Below, piece by piece: positions 1 to 5,417 of a stretch of 7,918 nucleotides of DNA. Every line of letters begins with the position of its first letter. Position 1 is the first letter of the stretch. A model generated the notes under the pieces. That model was given only the letters and a program-made list of their open reading frames with translations. It was not told where the DNA came from and searched no databases. Source of the DNA: Chitinophaga pinensis (GTDB taxonomy: Bacteria > Bacteroidota > Bacteroidia > UKL13-3); NCBI GenBank assembly GCA_945875195.1, contig CAMCJW010000129.1, forward strand, positions 1-7,918, written 5' to 3'. The position numbers and the translations under genes were made by a program.

Positions 1-1305
1 GCTGAACTTGCCAAGGAAATGGAAACTTCCTTCAGGACTTTATTACAAGAAAAATTAGAGAAATCTAAAGTTGCAAAACCAGCCAAAGTAAAGAACTTTG
101 TTAAAGATATTTGGGATGATTTTAGACCCGCCAAACAGGAAGATTTTGACCAATCTGTTGCCACAGGTGTGGATGGGAAATTATTTACAACCTTAGCAGA
201 ATTGCTAACCAACATACCAGAGGGCTACAAGGCATTTAGCAAAATAGAGAAGTTGATGAAAGACCGCAAAGCCATGATTACAAATGATAATTATGACTGG
301 GCAATGGGCGAATTATTAGCTTACGCCACGCTAAGCAATGAAGGTCATAGTGTGCGGATGACAGGCCAAGATTGCGAACGTGGAACTTTTAGTCACAGGC
401 ATGCAATCATTAAACAAGAAGATTCGGATCAATCATATAACACTTTTGATAGCTTAGGAGAACACAAAAAAGGCGAAGTATACATTCACAATTCATTGTT
501 GAGCGAGTATGCTGTTTTAGGATTTGAATATGGCTATAGCATGGTAACTCCAAACGACCTTACCATTTGGGAAGCGCAGTTTGGCGATTTTGCAAATGGT
601 GCTCAGATTGTCATAGATCAATACATTGCAAGTGCTACTGCCAAATGGAAAACATTTAGCGGATTAACCTTATTGTTGCCACATGGCTATGAAGGACAAG
701 GACCAGAACATTCATCGGCGCGTATTGAGCGCTTTTTGCAGCTCTGTGCCAATTGGAACATGCAAGTTTGTAACATTACCACCCCAGCCAATTATTTTCA
801 TGCCTTGCGCAGGCAATTAAAGCGCAAAGACCATAGGTTGCCATTGGTGGTGATGACGCCAAAGAGTTTGTTGCGTCATCCGGCCTGTGTAAGTAAATTA
901 GCAGATTTTACCACAGGCGGATTCCAAGAAGTAATAGATGATGTGAATGTAACTGTTAAAAATGTAAAACGAGTGCTGATGTGTTCTGGCAAAATTTATT
1001 ACGAATTGCTAGAAAGACAGCAGGCAGAAAAGGTGCAAAATATTGCCATTGTAAGATTAGAGCAATTGTATCCAATGCCTGTTACGCAACTTACCGCTTT
1101 ATATGAAAAATATAAAAATGCCGAGTTGTGTTGGGTTCAAGAAGAGCCAAAAAACATGGGCGCATGGCTGAACCTATTGCGATGGGATAGCAACCTTAAA
1201 TTGAGAAGGATTAGCCGAGAATCTAGTGCTTCGCCAGCAACAGGCTATAGCAAAGTGCATGCAGCAGAGCAAAAGGTCATTATTGATGAAGCGTTTAGTT
1301 TGTAA
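1..1305 (+). CDS. sucA: 2-oxoglutarate dehydrogenase E1 component, C-terminal half (5' partial)
   Basis: The frame is open from base 1, so the gene is cut by the left edge and the Met at 19 is internal. It codes for 434 visible residues, against about 900-930 for the whole enzyme. E1 is the thiamine-diphosphate subunit of the TCA-cycle 2-oxoglutarate dehydrogenase complex: it decarboxylates 2-oxoglutarate and passes the succinyl group to the E2 lipoyl arm. The sequence matches SucA/OdhA closely. DWAMGELLAYATL lies near visible residue 99, RGTFSHRH at 127-134, LLSEYAVLGFEYGY near 166-179 (in this fold the cofactor-activating Glu lies in such a segment), EAQFGDFANGAQ at 191-202 and HGYEGQGPEHSSAR at 228-241. 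The C-terminal domain carries VVMTPKSLLRHP, MCSGKIYYELLE and VQEEPKNMGAW. The order is transketolase-type pyrimidine-binding domain, then the E1 C-terminal domain. The N-terminal cofactor domain lies outside. No sucB follows; the next gene is convergent. Confidence 0.97.
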   Translation, partial: AELAKEMETSFRTLLQEKLEKSKVAKPAKVKNFVKDIWDDFRPAKQEDFDQSVATGVDGKLFTTLAELLTNIPEGYKAFSKIEKLMKDRKAMITNDNYDWAMGELLAYATLSNEGHSVRMTGQDCERGTFSHRHAIIKQEDSDQSYNTFDSLGEHKKGEVYIHNSLLSEYAVLGFEYGYSMVTPNDLTIWEAQFGDFANGAQIVIDQYIASATAKWKTFSGLTLLLPHGYEGQGPEHSSARIERFLQLCANWNMQVCNITTPANYFHALRRQLKRKDHRLPLVVMTPKSLLRHPACVSKLADFTTGGFQEVIDDVNVTVKNVKRVLMCSGKIYYELLERQQAEKVQNIAIVRLEQLYPMPVTQLTALYEKYKNAELCWVQEEPKNMGAWLNLLRWDSNLKLRRISRESSASPATGYSKVHAAEQKVIIDEAFSL

Positions 1306-1311
1306 AAACTT

Positions 1312-2049
1312 CTACATACCCAAAACCCCTTTTAGCTTGGCATAGCCTGTTTTGCTAATGGGCACTTTCATTCCGGAGCGAAGGATGACAAAATCTGGGG
1401 GATCTATTTTTTGAATTTCTTTTGCAGGAATAATATAAGAACGGTGCACGCGAATGAAATCTTTGGCATTTAAATGTTGCTCAAAGTAATTCATGGTTTT
1501 CTTTTTTAAATAAACTTGATTGGCTGTATGTATCTTAATATAATCGCCATAAGCTTCTAGGTATTGAATATCCATTAAAGGCAAAACAACAACTGCTTGG
1601 TGGTGTTTTACAACAAGCCTAGTTAGCATTTCTTCTTGCTCATTTGCCGACTCAACCAAGGCATCATAAGCAGGCCTATCTTGGCTGCTACCTAATTGGT
1701 TCATCATTTTTTCAATGGCTTTATGAAAGCGCTCTTTGCTAAATGGCTTTAACAAATAATCCAATGCATTTGCCTCAAAAGCCTTCATAGCATAGGCATC
1801 AAAAGCGGTAGTAAAAATAACGGCAGGCGGATTTTCTATTAACTCCAACATCTCAAAACCATTAATCTTGGGCATTTGCACATCCAAAAAAATCATGTCG
1901 GGATTGTGTTGTGCAATTGCTTTTACACCCTCAAATCCATCGCTGCATTCTTGCATTACCTCAATGTTTGAAAAGGCTAGCAAATACTCAACTACCAGCG
2001 ACCTCGCCAAAGGTTCATCGTCGATTATAACACAGGTGTATTTTTTCAT
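1312..2049 (-). CDS. LytTR-family response regulator
   Basis: A cytoplasmic transcription regulator of 245 aa, normal length for the AgrA/LytR (LytTR) type. The receiver domain covers residues 1-118: acidic pair D10-D11, phospho-acceptor D56 in FLDVQMP, T80-T81 in FTTAF, and K101 in LLKPF. A polar linker follows (about 119-138), then the LytTR DNA-binding domain (about 140-245) with the typical YGDYIKIH, FIRVHRSYII and VPISKTGY segments. All receiver catalytic residues are present, so it should be phosphorylatable. Its ATG overlaps the kinase stop by 4 nt (ATGA), so the upstream kinase is the obvious partner (inference from context). Its TAG stop is 6 bp from the convergent sucA stop. Its target genes are unknown; regulation of its own operon and of the divergent SRPBCC gene is plausible but not shown. 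Confidence 0.95.
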   Translation of the reverse strand: MKKYTCVIIDDEPLARSLVVEYLLAFSNIEVMQECSDGFEGVKAIAQHNPDMIFLDVQMPKINGFEMLELIENPPAVIFTTAFDAYAMKAFEANALDYLLKPFSKERFHKAIEKMMNQLGSSQDRPAYDALVESANEQEEMLTRLVVKHHQAVVVLPLMDIQYLEAYGDYIKIHTANQVYLKKKTMNYFEQHLNAKDFIRVHRSYIIPAKEIQKIDPPDFVILRSGMKVPISKTGYAKLKGVLGM

Positions 2050-3083
2050 GTTTGTGGAATATTTATGCGCACTAAAAATAAATTTTCTTTCATTTCTATT
2101 TGAACCAAATCATTGTTGGCATATAACAAATAAAGCCTACGCTTAATGGAATCGATACCAAAACCGGTACCTGTATTTTGGGCATGGGTGCTTGGATCAA
2201 ACGGATTAGAAATTGAAATTTGCAACCACTTTCCATCCATGCATTTTGATTGAATAACAATTTCAACTTCACCCAATGTATCGTATAAGCCAAACTTAAT
2301 AGCATTTTCTACCAAGGGTTGTAACACCAAAACTGGCAACAATAATTTTTCGCAATTCTCATCTAGGATCACCACCGATTTTAGTCGGTTACCAAACCTT
2401 ACTTTCTCAATTTCTAAATATAAATTTAGTTGGTACAATTCCTCTTCAAGGGTAATGAGTTGCTTTTCATCTTTGCGTAAGGTATGCCTTAAAAACTCCG
2501 ACAACTGCTGAATCATTTTTCTAGCCTCCTCTGGCCTTGAACCCGCTAAAGAACTAATGGAGTTAAGGCTATTGAATAAGAAATGGGGTTGCAATTGTTG
2601 CCTTAAATTATACAGCTCTGCTTCTTTTGTAAACGACTCCGATTGCTGTTTTCTATCACCATCACTTTGCTGTTCTAACATATAATTGCCCAACCATTGA
2701 ATTAAAGTAATGGTGGCAACCATTAAAATTTGATAACAAAAACGCAAGGCAATACTTTTACTTAAAAGTGATTGGTAGTCTGCCTCAGATGCATAAATAT
2801 ATTGTAGTGCATTTACAATGACAAAAGTATTACCAATTGCTAGTAACAATGCCCAAATTCTGATGTAGAAAAAATTCTCTTTAGAGGGTTGATAGTACTT
2901 TAATGTTATATATATAATAAAGGAAGTAAGTGCAAAAATAAAATGCGTAATAAAACTATCCACTACAGCAATTTTTGGATCAACACCAAAATCAACCAAA
3001 AGATAAATGTGCATCAACATCCATACTACCAAAAAGGAAGTAAAGGCCAGTATAATGCGCTTAAGAGATATATGATGAATCAA
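2046..3083 (-). CDS. LytS/YehU-type sensor histidine kinase with four membrane helices
   Basis: A membrane sensor kinase of 345 aa. Four hydrophobic helices occupy about residues 8-30, 40-62, 73-97 and 109-133, with very short loops and no extracytoplasmic sensing domain. The cytoplasmic His_kinase domain (PF06580 type) starts near 157 with LRQQLQPHFLFNSLNS, phospho-acceptor H167. The HATPase part has LQPLVENAIKFG (N260) and the glycine box GTGFGI at 305-310. Phe264 stands where many relatives have His (ENAIKHG). The start appears to be TTG at 3083: between the preceding in-frame stop and this codon there is no ATG, GTG or TTG, and the next ATG is residue 22, inside the first helix. The TTG lies 2 nt after the upstream stop, which favours coupled re-initiation. 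Overlaps the response regulator by 4 nt. The short sensor suggests it detects membrane state or acts through the LiaF-like partner (inference). Confidence 0.94.
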   Translation of the reverse strand: MIHHISLKRIILAFTSFLVVWMLMHIYLLVDFGVDPKIAVVDSFITHFIFALTSFIIYITLKYYQPSKENFFYIRIWALLLAIGNTFVIVNALQYIYASEADYQSLLSKSIALRFCYQILMVATITLIQWLGNYMLEQQSDGDRKQQSESFTKEAELYNLRQQLQPHFLFNSLNSISSLAGSRPEEARKMIQQLSEFLRHTLRKDEKQLITLEEELYQLNLYLEIEKVRFGNRLKSVVILDENCEKLLLPVLVLQPLVENAIKFGLYDTLGEVEIVIQSKCMDGKWLQISISNPFDPSTHAQNTGTGFGIDSIKRRLYLLYANNDLVQIEMKENLFLVRINIPQT

Positions 3084-3085
3084 GT

Positions 3086-3442
3086 TTATGCCAATGCCAA
3101 TTGTTGTTGAAAATTCATTTGTAGGTCTGCAGCTCTTGATTTAATGTATGCTTCATAATTGTCATCCTTTTCGTGCTCCGAAATACAAGCATAAAGTTCA
3201 TCACCATCTGCCAAGTTTTCAATGATTTTTAAAAAAGGCACATCTACAAATTTCCAAAATATGCCATTGCCAGATTCATGGTCAACTTCATCTTCATTTT
3301 TTACACCCAACATACGTGCCTTTATAAATGCCTCATTGATGTCGCGTGCTTCAATAAAACAAAGCTGTTCATCAAACTGCTCTGCGGCATTTTTATTCAT
3401 ACAAACAATTTTATAAACTATTTTTGCTAGGTATTTATTCAT
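3086..3442 (-). CDS. Small DUF4288-type protein
   Basis: A 118-aa soluble protein with no signal peptide or membrane segment, acidic in its middle. Its layout resembles DUF4288 proteins (recognised by eye, no search run): an N-terminal strand YLAKIVYKIVC, then FDEQLCFIEARDINEAFIKARMLG (about residues 23-46), where the FDEQ and EAxxKAxxLG positions are characteristic, then a strand IFWKFVDV near 61-68. The function of the family is not established. The gene sits 29 nt after the LiaF-like gene and 2 nt before the kinase start, so it is made together with the two-component system. That makes an accessory role in signalling possible, but nothing in the sequence shows it. ATG start at 3442; the gap upstream is AT-rich with no clear Shine-Dalgarno sequence. 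Confidence 0.8.
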   Translation of the reverse strand: MNKYLAKIVYKIVCMNKNAAEQFDEQLCFIEARDINEAFIKARMLGVKNEDEVDHESGNGIFWKFVDVPFLKIIENLADGDELYACISEHEKDDNYEAYIKSRAADLQMNFQQQLALA

Positions 3443-3471
3443 TGGTTCAAGTATTAAATAGGTTATTGATT

Positions 3472-4230
3472 TTAATAGCTCTTAATGTCTATGCCACCAA
3501 AAACGCAGGAGCCTTCAATATAAAGAATCTTATCTTTTGACCTTTGCGCATCATTGGGTAGAGGACGCTTGTCTTCAATTCCGCCTAATACCACTACTAC
3601 ATCACTTACTACTTCCCAATTAGCTGGAATTAATAATTTGGTTCCTCCAAAAATATTATTGATTTCAAGTCTGGCACTACCAAGAATATCTGCTTGGGTT
3701 AAGTTTACCTCTGCCCCACCCATGATACAATTAATTTCACCACCTTTAAAATCTTTGGATAGTACATTTTTTTTAATGCCACCTAATACGGCAGTAACAT
3801 CAATTTTGTTTTCGTTGGTTTCGCTTGCTATCGAGCATGTATCTTGCTCCATTTGTGCGCTATATTTTTCAAACCTCTTACCTTTAAATCTATTTAATCG
3901 AGCTGGCTTAATAAGCATCATGGCACCAAAACCAATTAACAAAATTGGCCAAAAAAACTCATGGATGCGAATAGCTGGGTAAAAGCGCTCCAGCATAAAA
4001 ACAACACCTAAGCCAACTAAAATTAACCAACTAGGGTTTTTAAAATTATGCTTTGCACCAATATAAACACCCAATACTATCAAAAACATTTGCCAAGTAA
4101 ACAACCAATCAGGGAAAAGTATACCCAGTTTGCGCGCAAAAAATAAGGAACCAGCAATAATGAGCACTATGCCACTGATGATTCTCCCACGCTTAAAATT
4201 TGCTTCACTAAAGTTTCTCTCGTCTTCCAT
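3472..4230 (-). CDS. LiaF-like membrane protein with C-terminal GG-repeat beta domain
   Basis: A 252-aa protein, first gene of the operon. The N-terminal half has four hydrophobic helices at about residues 18-38, 44-60, 67-84 and 92-108, like the LiaF/DUF5668-type membrane domain. After a basic, polar linker (109-145), the C-terminal domain carries five GG-centred strand turns: VLGGIKKN (150-151), IMGGAEVN (171-172), IFGGTKLL (195-196), VLGGIEDK (216-217) and VFGGIDIK (245-246). This is the pattern of the LiaF C-terminal domain (cell wall-active antibiotics response family). In Bacillus, LiaF holds the LiaS kinase off until the envelope is damaged. By analogy this protein may control the LytS-type kinase two genes downstream (inference; the kinase class differs from LiaS). 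ATG at 4230 follows a short leader from the promoter candidate at 4250-4280. Confidence 0.88.
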   Translation of the reverse strand: MEDERNFSEANFKRGRIISGIVLIIAGSLFFARKLGILFPDWLFTWQMFLIVLGVYIGAKHNFKNPSWLILVGLGVVFMLERFYPAIRIHEFFWPILLIGFGAMMLIKPARLNRFKGKRFEKYSAQMEQDTCSIASETNENKIDVTAVLGGIKKNVLSKDFKGGEINCIMGGAEVNLTQADILGSARLEINNIFGGTKLLIPANWEVVSDVVVVLGGIEDKRPLPNDAQRSKDKILYIEGSCVFGGIDIKSY

Positions 4231-4249
4231 ATTTAAATAATTGATAACA

Positions 4250-4280
4250 CAAAACTACTCAGGCTGAACCAATAACTCAA
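4250..4280 (-). promoter_or_regulatory. Promoter candidate for the LiaF-like/two-component operon
   Basis: On the minus strand, TAGTTTTG (4257-4250) matches the Bacteroidota -7 consensus TAnnTTTG. A TTG at 4280-4278 lies 20 nt upstream of it, within the usual spacing for the -33 element. Transcription would start near 4245, leaving a leader of about 15 nt before the ATG at 4230. This is a consensus match only; no start site is known. Confidence 0.55.
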
Positions 4281-4337
4281 TCGAAGATAGACCACTGGTG
4301 TTTAAAAATAGATGAAACGTAAGTAATCGTCGCTGAA

Positions 4338-4369
4338 TTTTTATAAACGCCTCATAAACCCTAAGTTTG
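4338..4369 (+). promoter_or_regulatory. Promoter candidate for the SRPBCC gene
   Basis: TAAGTTTG at 4362-4369 is a full match to the Bacteroidota -7 consensus TAnnTTTG, 14 nt before the ATG at 4384. The -33 position, 20 nt upstream at 4338-4341, is only TTTT rather than TTTG/TTG, so that half is weak. The leader would be about 10 nt. Together with the candidate at 4250-4280 it forms a divergent pair inside 153 bp, close enough for one bound regulator to affect both. Confidence 0.5.
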
Positions 4370-4383
4370 CAGCAAATTAAACC

Positions 4384-4947
4384 ATGAAATTATTCAACAT
4401 ATTTGTAGGTATCATGGGCTTTTTCGGCCTTGTATTCCTTATTTCGCGCTTTTTTCCTCATAGTTACAGGATAGAAAAATCTATCACTATCAATTTACCT
4501 GTTGAACAAACCTATGCTTACCTCAACAACATGAAATATTGGAATGATTGGAGTCCTTGGAACAAAAGTATAGACAGTACAATGGTTGTTTTTTACTCCC
4601 AAGTTAAAACTGGAAAAGGCGCTACACAATATTTTAGGGGCAATTTGGTGGGTAATGGCAGGTTTAAAATTACCGAAAGCACTCCTAATGAAAAAATACA
4701 ATTTCACTTATCACTCAATGGCGGCGAATTGGCCATTTACCAGACTTTTTACCTAAAAAATATTGGTGGTCAAACACAACTTAATTGGGTAGACTCTGGC
4801 GATGTAGGTAATAATCCTATTTACAGATTTATGCTTCCCAGCAAAATTAGTTCACAAGAACAAGGTTTTGAGGAAGGGTTGAAGACCATTAAGGAAGCAG
4901 CTGTCTCCTACACTAAAGCTTCGGCAACCGAGGGGAAGAAAGAATAG
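4384..4947 (+). CDS. Membrane-anchored SRPBCC (START-like) family protein
   Basis: A 187-aa protein with one N-terminal hydrophobic helix (residues 4-22) that reads as an uncleaved anchor. It is followed by an SRPBCC/polyketide-cyclase-like fold from about 28 to 175. Support comes from YRIEKSITINLPVEQTYAYL at the start of the domain (first strand and helix), the aromatic cluster W53-N-D-W56-S-P-W59 common in this group, a run of alternating strands (GKGATQYF, GRFKITES, KIQFHLSL, AIYQTFYL, TQLNWVDS), and the closing helix GFEEGLKTIKEAA. The fold binds hydrophobic ligands; the ligand here cannot be told. The last dozen residues are polar and low in complexity. The gene stands alone on its strand, divergent from the LiaF-like operon, and is followed by the repeat block. 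No terminator with a T-run is visible after its TAG. Confidence 0.88.
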   Translation: MKLFNIFVGIMGFFGLVFLISRFFPHSYRIEKSITINLPVEQTYAYLNNMKYWNDWSPWNKSIDSTMVVFYSQVKTGKGATQYFRGNLVGNGRFKITESTPNEKIQFHLSLNGGELAIYQTFYLKNIGGQTQLNWVDSGDVGNNPIYRFMLPSKISSQEQGFEEGLKTIKEAAVSYTKASATEGKKE

Positions 4948-4949
4948 GT

Positions 4950-4977
4950 GATATGGGGAAGAGGAGATGGGGAGAGA
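4950..4977. repeat. Two-copy 14-bp purine-rich tandem repeat
   Basis: GATATGGGGAAGAG (4950-4963) is followed directly by GAGATGGGGAGAGA (4964-4977). The first ten bases differ at one position; the last four have drifted. It lies inside a purine-only-leaning tract just after the SRPBCC stop codon. It may be a remnant of a longer intergenic tandem array. No function is implied. Confidence 0.45.
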
Positions 4978-4989
4978 GTGAAAAGTGAA

Positions 4990-5005
4990 TCCCGATGTAT
5001 CTGGA
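4990..5005. repeat. Degenerate copy of the 16-bp palindrome at 5391-5406
   Basis: TCCCGATGTATCTGGA differs from the perfect palindrome TCCCGATGCATCGGGA (5391-5406) at two positions (C to T in the centre, G to T in the right half), both of which damage the symmetry. The two copies bracket the mirrored hairpin block, 47 nt to its left and 41 nt to its right. Another weak stem, ATCCT/AGGAT at 5025-5041, lies between this site and the block. Confidence 0.55.
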
Positions 5006-5052
5006 GAAAAACGTTTAGCATCGAATCCTGCCACTAAGGATATTTTTAATAT

Positions 5053-5137
5053 AAGCCTGAAAGGCTTTAACAAAATAGCCCCGCATAAAATGCGGGGTTC
5101 AGCAGTTATAAAATATCACACAACCCTGAAAGGGTTG
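5053..5137. repeat. Left arm: three perfect hairpins (B, C, D)
   Basis: Hairpin B is AAGCCT-GAA-AGGCTT (5053-5067, 6-bp stem). Hairpin C is CCCCGCAT-AAA-ATGCGGGG (5079-5097, 8-bp stem). Hairpin D is CAACCCT-GAA-AGGGTTG (5121-5137, 7-bp stem). All have 3-nt loops and no mismatches. C is GC-rich but not followed by a T-run on either strand, so it is not a typical intrinsic terminator. D lies 6 nt beyond the stop codon of the transposase-like remnant. Confidence 0.85.
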
Positions 5138-5143
5138 AATACA

Positions 5144-5251
5144 TTATAATAAATACTTTTCATCAAACTCAATTTGATTTTCATTTAAAAATTGAATTAG
5201 CTCCTCCTTAACAAAATAATAAATCCTACATTTAGGATATTCAGCCTTAGA
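5144..5251 (-). pseudogene. C-terminal remnant of a Y1 (IS200/RAYT-like) transposase
   Basis: A minus-strand frame of 35 codons and a TAA stop, without any ATG, bounded upstream by an in-frame stop at 5254-5252. Its end reads FVKEELIQFLNEN then QIEFDEKYLL. That resembles the conserved C-terminal tail of Bacteroidota IS200-like transposases, which have a Phe-x-Glu-Glu helix followed by Ile/Val-Glu-Tyr/Phe-Asp-Glu-Lys/Arg-Tyr. The family is about 150-180 aa, so some four fifths of the protein is missing, including the HUH motif and catalytic Tyr. Position between two mirrored hairpin arms supports the call. The match is from memory of the family pattern, so an unrelated small fragment cannot be excluded. 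Confidence 0.42.
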
Positions 5252-5261
5252 TTATGCGATT

Positions 5262-5349
5262 CAACCCATTCTGGGTTGTAAATTATTGCATTTACTTTTT
5301 ACCCTGCATTGTTATGCAGGGCTATTATTATTGAAGCCTTTCAGGCTTC
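5262..5349. repeat. Right arm: three perfect hairpins (D', C', B')
   Basis: Hairpin D' is CAACCCA-TTC-TGGGTTG (5262-5278). Hairpin C' is CCCTGCAT-TGTT-ATGCAGGG (5302-5321). Hairpin B' is GAAGCCT-TTC-AGGCTTC (5333-5349). Read in reverse complement they match D, C and B of the left arm. D' and C' each differ by one swapped base pair on both sides of the stem, so pairing is kept. The flank GGGCTATT after C' also matches the left arm. The spacer between D' and C' has the same length as on the left but little sequence likeness. Confidence 0.85.
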
Positions 5350-5390
5350 TTACTTATAAATCTTTTTTGAGATATATGTTCGTTTAATTC

Positions 5391-5406
5391 TCCCGATGCA
5401 TCGGGA
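5391..5406. repeat. Perfect 16-bp palindrome TCCCGATGCATCGGGA
   Basis: Fully self-complementary without a loop, located 11 nt past the stop codon of the 55-aa membrane protein and 41 nt outside the right hairpin arm. A degenerate copy lies at 4990-5005. On the minus strand it would be the first structure met after the coaX-to-lptC gene string, but no T-run follows, so a terminator role is doubtful. A repeat of dispersed intergenic type is more likely. Confidence 0.7.
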
Positions 5407-5417
5407 TTTGAATTGCG

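Larger units (their letters stand above)
5053..5349. mobile_element. Deleted hairpin-flanked element (IS200/RAYT-like remnant)
   Basis: Two arms of three hairpins each (5053-5137 and 5262-5349) are arranged as B-C-D and D'-C'-B'. They surround 124 bp that hold a broken transposase-like frame (5144-5251, minus). Spacings inside the arms are identical, 11 nt between B and C and 23 nt between C and D on both sides. The order is mirrored and the loops are complementary (GAA left, TTC right). This makes the whole block one imperfect inverted repeat of about 297 bp. Y1 transposases of the IS200/IS605 and RAYT groups act on terminal hairpins, which fits. With no intact transposase the block could move only if helped in trans, or is dead. 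The identity of the family is inferred by eye. Confidence 0.55.

Noticed and set aside
1868..2146. Plus-strand frame of 92 codons opposite the response regulator and kinase
   Set aside because: It is antisense to two well-supported genes and its composition has no domain-like pattern.
4291..4299. ACCA-C-TGGT inverted repeat in the divergent region as an operator
   Set aside because: Only 4-bp halves; about one such match is expected by chance in a region of this size.
4313..4323. TACGTTTCA on the minus strand as a LytTR binding half-site
   Set aside because: It is close to the LytTR half-site consensus but misses one position, and no second direct repeat lies at the expected distance.
5079..5097. 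GC-rich hairpin as intrinsic terminator of the SRPBCC gene
   Set aside because: It has no following T-run on either strand, lies 130 nt past the stop codon and has a mirrored partner at 5302-5321, so it is better explained as part of the element.
5223..5238. Hairpin ATCCTA-CATT-TAGGAT inside the transposase-like frame
   Set aside because: A 6-bp stem with no mirrored partner, lying inside coding-like sequence; chance is a fair explanation.
5053..5349. CRISPR array
   Set aside because: The repeats are three different short hairpins in mirror order, not one repeat with unique spacers, and no cas gene is present.
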